Positions 16,578 to 25,459 of a stretch of DNA of 64,000 nucleotides are shown in pieces. This DNA comes from Sinorhizobium meliloti (lineage in GTDB: Bacteria > Pseudomonadota > Alphaproteobacteria > Rhizobiales > Rhizobiaceae), in NCBI RefSeq assembly GCF_035610345.1, contig NZ_CP141213.1:1612001-1676000 (forward strand), written 5' to 3'. Made by a program: the position numbers and the translations under genes. Within the stretch, counting starts at the first letter, position 1. Every line of letters begins with the position of its first letter. The notes under the pieces are model-generated. The model searched no databases. It saw nothing but the letters and a program-made list of their open reading frames with translations, and was not told the DNA's origin.

Positions 16578-18308
16578 ATGAAGCGGCGGATCGAACGGCG
16601 GCTTGCTGTCATTATGGCTACGGATATTGTCGGCTATTCGCGCCTGATGGAGGCCGACGAGGCGCGCACGCTTGAGGCAATAAAGCGACTACAGGCCTCG
16701 ATATTCTCTCCCACCATCGACGCATGCGGCGGTCGGATCGTGAAGCTCATAGGGGATGGAGCGCTGGTCGCGTTCAACTCCGCCGTCGACGCTGTGGAGT
16801 GCGCGATAGCGCTGCAAAAAGACCTGGCGCATGATCAGGAGGAGCTACCGTCTGACGAGCGCATCGTCCTTCGAATCGGCATCAATCTCGCCGATGTCGT
16901 CATAGAAGGAGATGATCTGCTGGGAGACGGCGTCAACATCGCTGCCCGGCTTGAGGCATCAGCCGAGCCGGGAGGAATATGCATCGCCGACGTCGTACAT
17001 CGCCAGCTTGGCGGAAAGTGCCGGGCCGCTTTTGTGGACAGCGGCGAGATCTCACTCAAGAACATCGCCAAACCCGCTCACGTCTGGCGTTGGAAGAATG
17101 CGCCAGTAGCCGCGCCGTCGGCATGCTCGATAGCTGCGCGGACGTCCATCGCCGTGTTACCGTTCGAAAGTCTCTGCAGCTCCCCGGACCAGACCTTTTT
17201 CAGCGATGGCATCACCGAAGACATCATCGGCGGCCTCGCAAGATTTCGCTCGCTTTCCGTTATTGCCGCAAGCTCATCGTTCCGCTTTCGCAGCAAATAT
17301 ACGGGCCGGAAAGAGATCGGCAGGAAGCTGGGCGCCACCTATCTCGTCGAAGGCAGTGTTCGCCGTTCGGGCGAGCGTATACGCATCACGACACAACTCA
17401 TCGAAGCCGCCAGCGGCACGCACCTGTGGTCGGAGCATTACGACCGCGACGTGACTGACATTTTCGCACTTCAGGACGAGGTGGCGAGGATGATCGTCTC
17501 GACTCTGGTGGGGCATATCGAGAGCGCCGATCTTCGCCAGGCAATGCGCAAGCCGACTACAAGCCTTGTGGCTTACGAATTCTACCTGCGCGGGCTTGTG
17601 CATATGCGCAGCTATGGCGCAGACGACAATCGGCAGGCCTCTGAGATGTTTGAGGCGGCGATCGAGCGCGACCCGCAGTTCGCGCTGGCGCACGCCCACC
17701 TGGCCTTGGCAAGGATCGCGCTCAACGGCTATGCCAACGCGCCTCCATTCATCCTTGACGAGGCGCTCTCCCTCGCGCGGAGGGCGGTCTCGCTCGACGA
17801 AGGCGAAAGCGGCTGCCAGCGCTTGCTTGCTCTCATTCATGTCAACCGGAGGGAATTCGAACTTGCGGAACGACACTATCGCCGTGCTCATCAGCTCAAT
17901 CCGAACGATGCAAACACGTTGGTTCAGATGGGGGGCTTGCTTGCGCGTCGGGGCAAGCTGGAAGAGGCCATGGAATGGATCGATGAGGGTTTCCGATTGA
18001 ACCCGTTTCCGCCGCCATGGTACAGCGCCGCGCTTGGCAATGCGCTCTATATTCTTGGCCGCTACGAGGACGCTGCAGCGGCGCTCAAGGAGCTCCCCAA
18101 TCCGGGGCCGTTTACCTGTGCGCGCTTGGTCGCGTGCTACGCGCAGGCCGGCAATACAAATGCAACCGAGACCGCGAGGGCGCAGCTACTGAAGCTGTGC
18201 CCCGATTTCTCTACGGAGGATTTCGTCAGGCGAGGTTTGCTGCTGGAGCGTCCGGAACAACTGGAACTGTTCCGCCAAGGCCTGCTGAAGGGGGGATTGC
18301 CCAAATGA
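16578..18308 (+). CDS. Class III adenylate/guanylate cyclase with TolB-like and TPR domains
   Basis: This protein of about 576 residues starts with a class III cyclase domain. Metal-binding Asp is in IMATDIVGYSRLMEADE and GGRIVKLIGDGALVAF, and the RIGINLADV and GDGVNIAARLEA segments complete the site. A FlgO/TolB-like segment follows (SIAVLPFESL, FFSDGITEDIIGGLAR, YLVEGSVRRSGERIRIT), then several TPR helices from about residue 350 to the end. Such large soluble cyclases are abundant in rhizobia and make cAMP in response to unknown signals. The ATG at 16578 follows GGAGAGCGGG; the frame is open from 16506. No effector gene is adjacent, although a Crp-type regulator sits 30 kb away in the polysaccharide locus. 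Confidence 0.9.
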   Translation: MKRRIERRLAVIMATDIVGYSRLMEADEARTLEAIKRLQASIFSPTIDACGGRIVKLIGDGALVAFNSAVDAVECAIALQKDLAHDQEELPSDERIVLRIGINLADVVIEGDDLLGDGVNIAARLEASAEPGGICIADVVHRQLGGKCRAAFVDSGEISLKNIAKPAHVWRWKNAPVAAPSACSIAARTSIAVLPFESLCSSPDQTFFSDGITEDIIGGLARFRSLSVIAASSSFRFRSKYTGRKEIGRKLGATYLVEGSVRRSGERIRITTQLIEAASGTHLWSEHYDRDVTDIFALQDEVARMIVSTLVGHIESADLRQAMRKPTTSLVAYEFYLRGLVHMRSYGADDNRQASEMFEAAIERDPQFALAHAHLALARIALNGYANAPPFILDEALSLARRAVSLDEGESGCQRLLALIHVNRREFELAERHYRRAHQLNPNDANTLVQMGGLLARRGKLEEAMEWIDEGFRLNPFPPPWYSAALGNALYILGRYEDAAAALKELPNPGPFTCARLVACYAQAGNTNATETARAQLLKLCPDFSTEDFVRRGLLLERPEQLELFRQGLLKGGLPK

Positions 18309-18475
18309 GCAACGGGTGGGAACCGGAAAGATCGACCCGGTGCGGTCATTTCGGGTCTTGACGCGAACGTCTTGAGTGGTGCGGAAGGCAGCCAGGGGAC
18401 GTCCCCCATATCTCGGCCGCACGTCCGATCGTTGCGCCACTACCGCGCCGAAGATTGGAGCGCCCGCAGACTTCT

Positions 18476-19696
18476 TCACGCCGCGAGCGTCACGGGCAGT
18501 TGTGTCAGGGCGCGAATCCCAAGGCGCTTGCGCCACCTGATGTTCGATAAATCGCTGTTAAGGCTCATGTCTGGAAAGCGCGTCAGGACGCGTTCGAACG
18601 CGATTGCCGCCTCCGCCCGGGCGAGTTGGAAACCGAGGCAGAAATGCACGCCGGTACCGAAGGAGAGATGCGGATTTGGATGGCGCGTGATGTCGAAACG
18701 GTGCGGCTTCCCGAACTTGGCAGGATCGCAATTGGCCGCCGCCAGGAAAGCGGCGATCATGTCGCCGCGGCGAAATTGCTGTCCCTGCCAATTCATGTCG
18801 CGTCTTGCGAAGCGCGGCTTGGTCATCTGCACCGGCGAGACGTAGCGCAGGCACTCCTCGACGCAGGTGGGCATCAGGTTTGGATCATTCTGCAGCCGAA
18901 GCCGTTCACCCTCGTGCGACAGCAGCGCGAAAAGCCCGCCGGCAATCAGATGCGTGGTGGTTTCCTGTCCAGCGCCGAAGAGCAGGAAGATCATCGAGAC
19001 AAGTTCGTCCTCGCTGAGCGTCTGCCCCTCCGTTTCGGCATCGCGCAACGTGGCGACCAGGCCGTCAAGCAGAGCTCCGCCTCCCGGCCGCGAGACGCGG
19101 CGAAGATAACGCACCACACGGACAACGCCGGGAACGGCGCGGATGATCGCGCCAATATTGGCAGTGTCCGTCAGACCGCCGAGCCATCTCTTGAAGCGAT
19201 CGTGATCCTGCTCCGGCAGGCCGAGCACCGCGCAGATCACCGAAAGCGGCAGGTCCCGGCAGAACTCGGACATGAGATCGACCTTCCCCTTTGCCTCCAG
19301 GCGATCGAGGAGCCGATCGGCGATCTGCGTGATCAACGGCTTCATGGCCTCGATGGATCGACGCTGGAACGCCTGGTCGACCAGATCGCGCAGCCGGCGG
19401 TGCTCGGGATCGTCGTAGCCGATCATGTTCAATGCAAGAAGGCCGATCGTTCTCGGCAGGAATGTCAGAATTCGCGCCTGGGTCCTGCTCCCCGCATTGG
19501 CGGGGTCGCGCGCGAAGCTCTCGTGATCCTTCAACAGCGCCGCACAGGCGTCATGTGTGACCGCGAACGATGTGCGGCCGAGGATCGGCAACTTCATGCG
19601 AACAACAGCACCCTCCGCTCGCATGCGGTCGAACGTGGGGAGGGGGTTCGCGTGGAATTCCGGCGACAGGACATCGAAATCATGCAGCTCGACCAT
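18476..19696 (-). CDS. Cytochrome P450
   Basis: This soluble bacterial P450 has about 406 residues. The I-helix oxygen-activation motif is FGAGQETTTHLI (near 240), the K-helix ExxR is in EECLRYVSP, and the haem-binding loop is FGTGVHFCLGFQLARAE with the axial Cys near residue 349. The ATG at 19696 is preceded by GGAG at 8 bases; upstream in-frame sequence to 19894 shows no homology. No ferredoxin or reductase gene lies next to it, so redox partners must come from elsewhere. The substrate is unknown. It stands alone on the minus strand between the cyclase and traA. Confidence 0.93.
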   Translation of the reverse strand: MVELHDFDVLSPEFHANPLPTFDRMRAEGAVVRMKLPILGRTSFAVTHDACAALLKDHESFARDPANAGSRTQARILTFLPRTIGLLALNMIGYDDPEHRRLRDLVDQAFQRRSIEAMKPLITQIADRLLDRLEAKGKVDLMSEFCRDLPLSVICAVLGLPEQDHDRFKRWLGGLTDTANIGAIIRAVPGVVRVVRYLRRVSRPGGGALLDGLVATLRDAETEGQTLSEDELVSMIFLLFGAGQETTTHLIAGGLFALLSHEGERLRLQNDPNLMPTCVEECLRYVSPVQMTKPRFARRDMNWQGQQFRRGDMIAAFLAAANCDPAKFGKPHRFDITRHPNPHLSFGTGVHFCLGFQLARAEAAIAFERVLTRFPDMSLNSDLSNIRWRKRLGIRALTQLPVTLAA

Positions 19697-20145
19697 GCTT
19701 GTCACTCCGAGAGCTTCCTTTAAGGGCCAATGCGTTTCTCGCCAGTCCGCTCGGTAAGGGCATGGTAGCGTGTGTGGGAACCAGCGATGGAGATGTACAT
19801 GAAGTCCGGCTTGAGTTCGAGTAATCCTGCGATGGCCGGTTCCTCCAGCAAAAGCGGCTGTTCCGAGCCTGTGCATTGGACTTCCTGTTTCCACCCATCA
19901 CGGCCCTTAGCATTTGGTCGCTGAATGGCGGAAAGTCTGGGCAACCACCTCATTCGCCACCATCTCGTTTGACGATATGAGCAGTCGTATACTTGCTGAC
20001 GACCAGATTGGGGGCGATCCAGCGATAGCTCCGGCCTTCCAGGAATCATAGAGCGAAGATCGTCGGCGAGGATGCGGATGGTCGCTCCGTATCCGGTTGA
20101 CCGCCGATCAGGATGAAGCGCGGCTGTTCCATCTGCCATCCTCGA
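19697..20145. other. Spacer between P450 and traA, probable remnants only
   Basis: Minus-strand frames here contain protein-like patches (for example SHTRYHALTERTGEKR) split among frames, which suggests decayed coding sequence. I could not match them to a family and there is no intact gene. Confidence 0.4.
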
Positions 20146-23100
20146 TCAATTTCCACAGGCTTCGCCGCGCGCGCGATCGATGATGCGCTGCTGACGCTCC
20201 GATATGATTTGCTGGCTCGCCTGCATGCGGACGGTCTCCTGCAAGATCTTCAGCCTGTCCTGCATTGCCTCGAAGGCACGGCGGTGCGGCGGCGGCACGC
20301 GATTGATGACGTCCGTCTCGCCGCGCAGGATGGCGTTGCGGCCAAAGCGTTCATCGAGCGCCCGGCTGACCGCGGCGAACTCTCGGGCGACGGCGGGAGC
20401 AAGCGCGCCGGCGGCCACGTCGAGCTTGCCGTCCTTCTTCTTCATCTCCGCTGTCAACCGCAGCAGCGCGTCTTCGGCTGCCTGTGACAATCCTGGAATG
20501 GCGACCGCCATGCGGCGTCGTTCTTCCGTGATGGCTTGGCGCTCCGAGTCGACGGCCCTGACGTAAGCCGCGCCGAGCGAGCGCAAAAAGACGGACGCCT
20601 CAGAGACGGTCCGCAAAGCCTCTTTCCGCTCCCGGCCGGAAGCAAGCATGCGGTCGATCAGGCGTTCCGAACCGCGCAGCGCACCATAGGCGGTTGGGTC
20701 GTTGGCCACGGCCGCGACGATCCGCTCGGCCGCAAAACCCTGGACGATCAGCGCCTCTATTCTATCGACGGCGCCGGCCGGATCAAGCCAGATGCGCTTG
20801 GCGATCTCGGCGAGCGCAGCGCGATTGTGACGATAGTGGGGGGCGGAAAGCGCGCGTGGGCCCGCCTCCTCGTCCACCGGCGTCCTGAATTCCGTCACGG
20901 CGGCGAGCATCGGCAGCACGGCTTTATCCTCCTTCCCGAACTCGACACTTGCACCGGCAACGATCTTCGAACGGTCCTTCCTCTCGGCAAGATCCTGTTC
21001 TTCAGCGAAGCGACGGACGACCTCGAAGAGTCGCGTCAGCTTCCCCCGCCGTTCATCGGTGAGATCGTCCGGCATGCGCTCATCGATGTTGCGTTCGACA
21101 ATCGCGTCGGCCTTCGGCGTGAAGGCGCTCCAGCCGAAGCGGGCAGTCAGCGCGTCGCTCACTGCCTTCACCTCCTGCACGAGCGAGCGATCCTCGGCGG
21201 CGAAGGCAAAGGCGGTCTTCCAGGCGTCGTAACCCCCTTGCTTGCGCACCACCTCGATTTCGGCGAGGCGCTCCATGGCCTGTTTCGACAGCGCCGGGAC
21301 CGACAGGGACATATGTGCGCGCCGCGTCTGCTCGCGCTCGCGGAACCGTGCGACATTCCTGCGGAACTCGGTCGCATGGGCGCGGGCCAAGGGCAGCAAT
21401 TCGTGGAGGGACACCGTGGCGACGCCGCGCTCGTCGCGAGCCGCCCGGCCGTCAACCATGTGGTCCGACCCGCGAAGTCGGCCAAGCCGGTCCGGTGCTT
21501 TGCCGAGATCGTCGGCAAGCTTGCGGGGTTCGATGGCGGCGTCCGACGCCAGTGTATTAAGAGTAGATAGCGCGCCATCAGGGTCGCGATAGATTTTCGC
21601 CAGCACCGGGCGCAGGATGGCCTCGCGCTCCTTCCAGCGTTCGGAGGAGGGTTGAGCAAGTCGTGCGTCCTCCTCGACACTGCGGAAGAATTTCGTGGTG
21701 GGCGGGATCAGATATTTCCCAACCAACGGGATTGGGGCCGAGAGAGATTCCTTCCGTTCCTCGCTGTAGGAAACGCGCCGTTCGCGCTCGATCGCAAATC
21801 CGAGCGCAACGCTCGCCCGCTCCCAGAGCTTGGCCACCTGCTCCCTCTTTTCGATAAGCCACGCCAGCCGCCGCGAAACGCCCTCCTCTATTTCCGCCGC
21901 GACCTCGGCGACCGTGTCGATGCCGCGCCGCCGCGCGAAGTCCTTTGCATGCGGCCAGTACCCGGCCTCGCTCTCGAAATCGAGCGTCGTCGTCTTGGCG
22001 CCGGATCGTCCGAGACGCTCGACAAGCTCACTGAACAGCTCCGGCCGGTGGCTCTCGCGCTCGATCCGCTCCCGGCGAGCGTCTGCGGTTTCGATCTGCC
22101 TGACGGTCCAGACATTGCGATCGACTTCCCGTTCCTCGAAACGCTTTTGGCCCATCTCCTTATCGACGACGGGCACCCTGACCTTGACTTTCTCGACGCC
22201 GTCCTTTCGCAGCGTCACCGTATCGCCTTCAGCGACGCCCGCCGCCTCGAGCGCCTTCGGCAGGCTGACGCCCCAGAGCCGATGGACGGTTCCGTCGTCC
22301 GTCCGGACGTCGGCATAGGGACTCTCGTCCGCATCCTCGTCTGTGGGTCGCAACTTCGCTATCCCTTCTTCGACCAGTTCGCCGGTGACGCCGGCGGCAT
22401 GATCGACGCGCGGCTTACGCCTCCATTCCGGCCTCGCCTCGAAGTCCTCTGTCGCCGCATAGAGATCGGCGCGGTCACGATGCCTGGTCATCGCCACATA
22501 GGTCAGATGCTGGTCCATCATGCCGGTGGCGAGCACGAAAGTCCGGTCGACGGTGGCGCCCTGCGATTTATGAATGGTCGTGGCATATCCATGATCGACG
22601 TTGCGATAGCTGTCCTTGCTGATGCCGATGTCACGGCCATTGTCGAGCCGGACCGACAGCAACGCATCGCCGCGTCTGTCGCCGGTGGAAACGACCGTGC
22701 CGAGCATGCCGTTCTTGACGTATTGCGGACCAAGATGCCGCGCGCGTGGCTCCACGAAACGGGCGTTCTCGAGGAAGATGATGCGGTCGCCGGCGGCAAA
22801 TTCGCGCAAGCCTCGCGCCGTCTGGAACGCGCGCGCCCCTGTCAGCGCGCCCTTCTCCACCATCACGCTGCGCAGGGACTCGTTCAGCTTCCGGACGTCG
22901 TCGTTGGTGTGGGCGAGTACCAGAAGCTCGTCGCCGCGAAGCCGAACTTCATTTCCGCCGGAGACAGAGTTCTCGAGCGCCTGTTCGCGCGCATCAGCCC
23001 AGTCGGCAACGATGCGGTCGACAATTTCGTCACGCGTTTCCGCCGCGACAATACGGCCATGCCGAGCATAGGTATCGAGGCCCTCTTCGATCTTACCGCG

Positions 23101-24771
23101 GGCGAACAGTCGAGAGGCATCGCGCGCCCACGCATCGCGCTGCCGCCGCACGCCGGCCAATTCGGCAAAGCCGACGCGCTCTGATATCGCCCGGAACGCG
23201 GCACCCGCCTGGATCGGCTGCAGCTGCATGGCGTCGCCGACCAGCACCGCTTTCGCGCCGGCGTCTTCCACCGCTTTCAGGACGCGCGCCATCTGCTGCG
23301 ACGACACCATGCCGGCCTCGTCGATGACCAGCACGTCATCACGCTGGAGCAGATCGCGCCCGCTCGCCCAGGCAAGTTCCCAGGATGCCAGCGTGCGCGA
23401 CCTGATGCCGGAACTGTCCTCAATCCCTTCGGCCGCCTTGCCGGCCAGCGCCGCACCGAAGACCCGCCGGTTCCCGCTCTCCCAGGCGAGTCGTGCGGCA
23501 GCAAGCAGCGTCGACTTGCCGGCGCCGGCGAGCCCAACGACGGCGGCGATCGCATTGTCGCCGGTGACGTGGCGAACGGCATCGATCTGTTCCACATCGA
23601 GCTTGAAAGGCTTTTCGGTATCAGCCGTTTCGATGCTTCGGACGGCTGCGGCGACCTGCGCGTTGGAGACGCCGAAGCCCCTGCGCTTTGACAACACTCG
23701 AGCGGACTCTGCCATGGCATATTCGAGACGCAGGATCTCCCGTGTCGTGAACAACGCCGGCTCCGACGCCTTGCCGGTTTCAGCGTCGAGCTGCTGCGGC
23801 CTCAGCATGACCAACTCGTCCGATGCCATCAGCCGCGCCCGGATATTGGTGAAGTCGACGGGATCGTCGACATAGCGGTGCAGCGCCCTGGCGATATCCT
23901 TCTCGTCGAAGGTGGAGCGTTCGTTGCCAAGCTGCTTGAACAGAAGCGCGGGCTCGGTCAGCAACCGGTCGGCCATCTCCTGCCGGCGGGCGAGATCGGC
24001 CGGCGCAAAATACATCGCGACGCCCTTGCGGGCGAGCGCCGCCTTTTCCGGTCCGAGATGCTTTTGCGCAATCCCGTCGAGACCCTGCTCGTCATAAGAG
24101 CGGCCGTCGAGGCGGATCTCGTGGCCGGCAAGCACCAGATGCCGATTGGCGGTTTCTGCCCAGGCGATCTTCCAGGCCTTCATCGTTTCCTTGTCGCCGG
24201 CCCAGAGCTTGTAGACGATCTTGCCGTTCGGCCGCTCCGGCGTGACGACGCGCAGCGGCTCGCCGTGCTCGCCAAGCACCGGCACCTTCTTCGGCCCGAA
24301 CCCTTCTTCTGTCAGGGGACGCAGCGGGATCATCAGATGGATGTGGGGATTGCCGTCCTTGTCATGATAAACCCAGTCAGCCACCATTCCCTTCGACGTC
24401 AGATTGTCGCGGACAAATTCACGGACAAGTGAGATGTTCTCCGCCTGCGTCAGCTCCTCCGGCAGGGCGACAATCAGCTCACGCGCAAGCTGGGCGTCGA
24501 CCCTCGTCTCGAAGGCATCCACCGCATTCCAGAGCGCCTCAATTGCCTTGCCGACCAGTTGCCCGTTGATCGCCGTCTTCAGCCAGGCCGGGATATCGTC
24601 CGGCAACGCCAGCTCCTCATGCACCAGTTCCCGCGATCCGCCGCGATAGCTAAAGGACGTCCCAGCCTGCTCGTCCATCATCCGGGTGCGATGGCGATAG
24701 GCGGCGGCCGAGACGATGCTACGTCCCGCTCCCCTGCCGATCACCTGCGCTCTGACGAACATGATCGCCAC
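20146..24771 (-). CDS. traA: TraA conjugal transfer relaxase/helicase
   Basis: This protein of about 1541 residues has the usual length of rhizobial and Agrobacterium TraA. An N-terminal MobA/MobL (MOBQ) relaxase domain carries SAAAYRHR with the candidate catalytic Tyr and the metal-binding DGNPHIHLMIPLRPL near residue 142. A TrwC/RecD-like helicase follows, with Walker A GLAGAGKST near 413, Walker B VLVIDEAGM near 483 and a late HKSQGATVDRTFV segment. The long helical C-terminus has no clear family. A GTG at 24771 (reading MAIMFVRAQ) with GGAG before it matches the normal TraA start. It nicks at oriT just upstream and unwinds the transferred strand. It is divergent from traCDG. Confidence 0.95.
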   Translation of the reverse strand: MAIMFVRAQVIGRGAGRSIVSAAAYRHRTRMMDEQAGTSFSYRGGSRELVHEELALPDDIPAWLKTAINGQLVGKAIEALWNAVDAFETRVDAQLARELIVALPEELTQAENISLVREFVRDNLTSKGMVADWVYHDKDGNPHIHLMIPLRPLTEEGFGPKKVPVLGEHGEPLRVVTPERPNGKIVYKLWAGDKETMKAWKIAWAETANRHLVLAGHEIRLDGRSYDEQGLDGIAQKHLGPEKAALARKGVAMYFAPADLARRQEMADRLLTEPALLFKQLGNERSTFDEKDIARALHRYVDDPVDFTNIRARLMASDELVMLRPQQLDAETGKASEPALFTTREILRLEYAMAESARVLSKRRGFGVSNAQVAAAVRSIETADTEKPFKLDVEQIDAVRHVTGDNAIAAVVGLAGAGKSTLLAAARLAWESGNRRVFGAALAGKAAEGIEDSSGIRSRTLASWELAWASGRDLLQRDDVLVIDEAGMVSSQQMARVLKAVEDAGAKAVLVGDAMQLQPIQAGAAFRAISERVGFAELAGVRRQRDAWARDASRLFARGKIEEGLDTYARHGRIVAAETRDEIVDRIVADWADAREQALENSVSGGNEVRLRGDELLVLAHTNDDVRKLNESLRSVMVEKGALTGARAFQTARGLREFAAGDRIIFLENARFVEPRARHLGPQYVKNGMLGTVVSTGDRRGDALLSVRLDNGRDIGISKDSYRNVDHGYATTIHKSQGATVDRTFVLATGMMDQHLTYVAMTRHRDRADLYAATEDFEARPEWRRKPRVDHAAGVTGELVEEGIAKLRPTDEDADESPYADVRTDDGTVHRLWGVSLPKALEAAGVAEGDTVTLRKDGVEKVKVRVPVVDKEMGQKRFEEREVDRNVWTVRQIETADARRERIERESHRPELFSELVERLGRSGAKTTTLDFESEAGYWPHAKDFARRRGIDTVAEVAAEIEEGVSRRLAWLIEKREQVAKLWERASVALGFAIERERRVSYSEERKESLSAPIPLVGKYLIPPTTKFFRSVEEDARLAQPSSERWKEREAILRPVLAKIYRDPDGALSTLNTLASDAAIEPRKLADDLGKAPDRLGRLRGSDHMVDGRAARDERGVATVSLHELLPLARAHATEFRRNVARFREREQTRRAHMSLSVPALSKQAMERLAEIEVVRKQGGYDAWKTAFAFAAEDRSLVQEVKAVSDALTARFGWSAFTPKADAIVERNIDERMPDDLTDERRGKLTRLFEVVRRFAEEQDLAERKDRSKIVAGASVEFGKEDKAVLPMLAAVTEFRTPVDEEAGPRALSAPHYRHNRAALAEIAKRIWLDPAGAVDRIEALIVQGFAAERIVAAVANDPTAYGALRGSERLIDRMLASGRERKEALRTVSEASVFLRSLGAAYVRAVDSERQAITEERRRMAVAIPGLSQAAEDALLRLTAEMKKKDGKLDVAAGALAPAVAREFAAVSRALDERFGRNAILRGETDVINRVPPPHRRAFEAMQDRLKILQETVRMQASQQIISERQQRIIDRARGEACGN

Positions 24772-24794
24772 GGCTGTCTCCGCATCGTCCAAGC

Positions 24795-24826
24795 ACGTCG
24801 CGCCAGCGACGTATATTGCGCCCTCA
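24795..24826 (-). other. oriT: oriT nick region (RSF1010/Ti-like)
   Basis: A perfect 7-base inverted repeat (ACGTCGC at 24795-24801, GCGACGT at 24806-24812) is followed at once by TATATTGCGCCCT (24812-24824). This is the hairpin plus nick-site layout of MOBQ-type oriTs of rhizobial and Agrobacterium plasmids, where cleavage falls within the TTGCGCCC core. It lies between the divergent traA and traC genes, the standard location. Confidence 0.85.
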
Positions 24827-24883
24827 AACCGATCGGCCTGCCAGGGCCGATGCCGCCTTCTCGGTTGTAGGCTAGCCTATTTA

Positions 24884-24907
24884 ACTATCGTATTCTAGAT
24901 AGTATAG
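24884..24907. promoter_or_regulatory. Candidate RctA operator in the traA-traC intergenic region
   Basis: ACTATC (24884-24889) and GATAGT (24898-24903) are perfect 6-base arms with an 8-base spacer. The 24-base segment matches 17 of 24 positions of the segment at 40769-40792 before the rctA-like gene, including GATAGTATA in full. It lies about 42 bases upstream of the traC start. Confidence 0.6.
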
Positions 24908-24948
24908 TCACCCCGTGGAGGTTGGTCGAACCCGGAAAGGACATCGGA

Positions 24949-25236
24949 ATGGCCGCAAAATCATCGATCGCCGAAATCGACGCACAGATCGAGAAGCTAC
25001 GCGAGCGCAGACGCGCGATGATCGCAAAGTCCGCCGAACGCTTTGCGCGCGCGGCAACGAAATCGGGGCTGGCGGAAATGGAGATTGCTGACGAGGAGGT
25101 CGATCGGATTTTCGGAGAGATCGCCGCGCGATTTCGTAAGGAAGAAAAGAAGGGGACTGCCGGCGTATCTACTTCGCCGCGTCGACCAGCAGCTGGCGGG
25201 ACTGGAACGTCGGCGGAGGTTTCTCATGACAGCTGA
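24949..25236 (+). CDS. traC: TraC conjugal transfer protein
   Basis: This small charged protein has about 95 residues and the typical TraC opening, a coiled-coil-like SIAEIDAQIEKLRERRRAM, followed by AERFARAATKSGLAEMEI and FGEIAARFRKEEKK. In Ti- and Sym-type plasmids TraC is an accessory DNA-processing protein of the oriT complex and is always encoded next to traD and traG. The ATG at 24949 follows GGACATCGGA; the frame is open from 24922. Its stop lies inside the start of traD, so the three genes form a tight operon. Confidence 0.88.
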   Translation: MAAKSSIAEIDAQIEKLRERRRAMIAKSAERFARAATKSGLAEMEIADEEVDRIFGEIAARFRKEEKKGTAGVSTSPRRPAAGGTGTSAEVSHDS

Positions 25237-25459
25237 TCGCAAACGCGAGGCGCGCGAGAAGTTTTTACTCGGCGGCATCGTCGTCAGGGCGGGTCTCACG
25301 AAGGCCGACCGGGCGTTTCTGCTCGGCGGTCTACTCGAACTGGCGAGGCTTGATCCGGGCTCATCGGAGCATCGGCGGTTGCGCGATATCGGCGAGGAAG
25401 CGTTCAAGGCACCGGCGCTTGACGGTCATTCGACGCGCATCCCGGAGGCAACCGAATGA
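25226..25459 (+). CDS. traD: TraD conjugal transfer protein
   Basis: This 77-residue protein starts at 25226 with an ideal GGAGG eight bases upstream, overlapping the traC stop by 11 bases. KREAREKFLLGGIVVRAGL and ADRAFLLGGLLELARL are the recognisable TraD segments. The protein is soluble and helical. In related plasmids TraD is needed for efficient transfer, with an unclear mechanism in the relaxosome. Its TGA overlaps the traG ATG as ATGA. Confidence 0.88.
   Translation: MTADRKREAREKFLLGGIVVRAGLTKADRAFLLGGLLELARLDPGSSEHRRLRDIGEEAFKAPALDGHSTRIPEATE

Noticed and set aside
20536..23184. Long plus-strand open frames (344 and 510 codons) opposite traA
   Set aside because: They lie entirely within the traA coding region, have no recognisable domain and reflect high GC content with few antisense stops.
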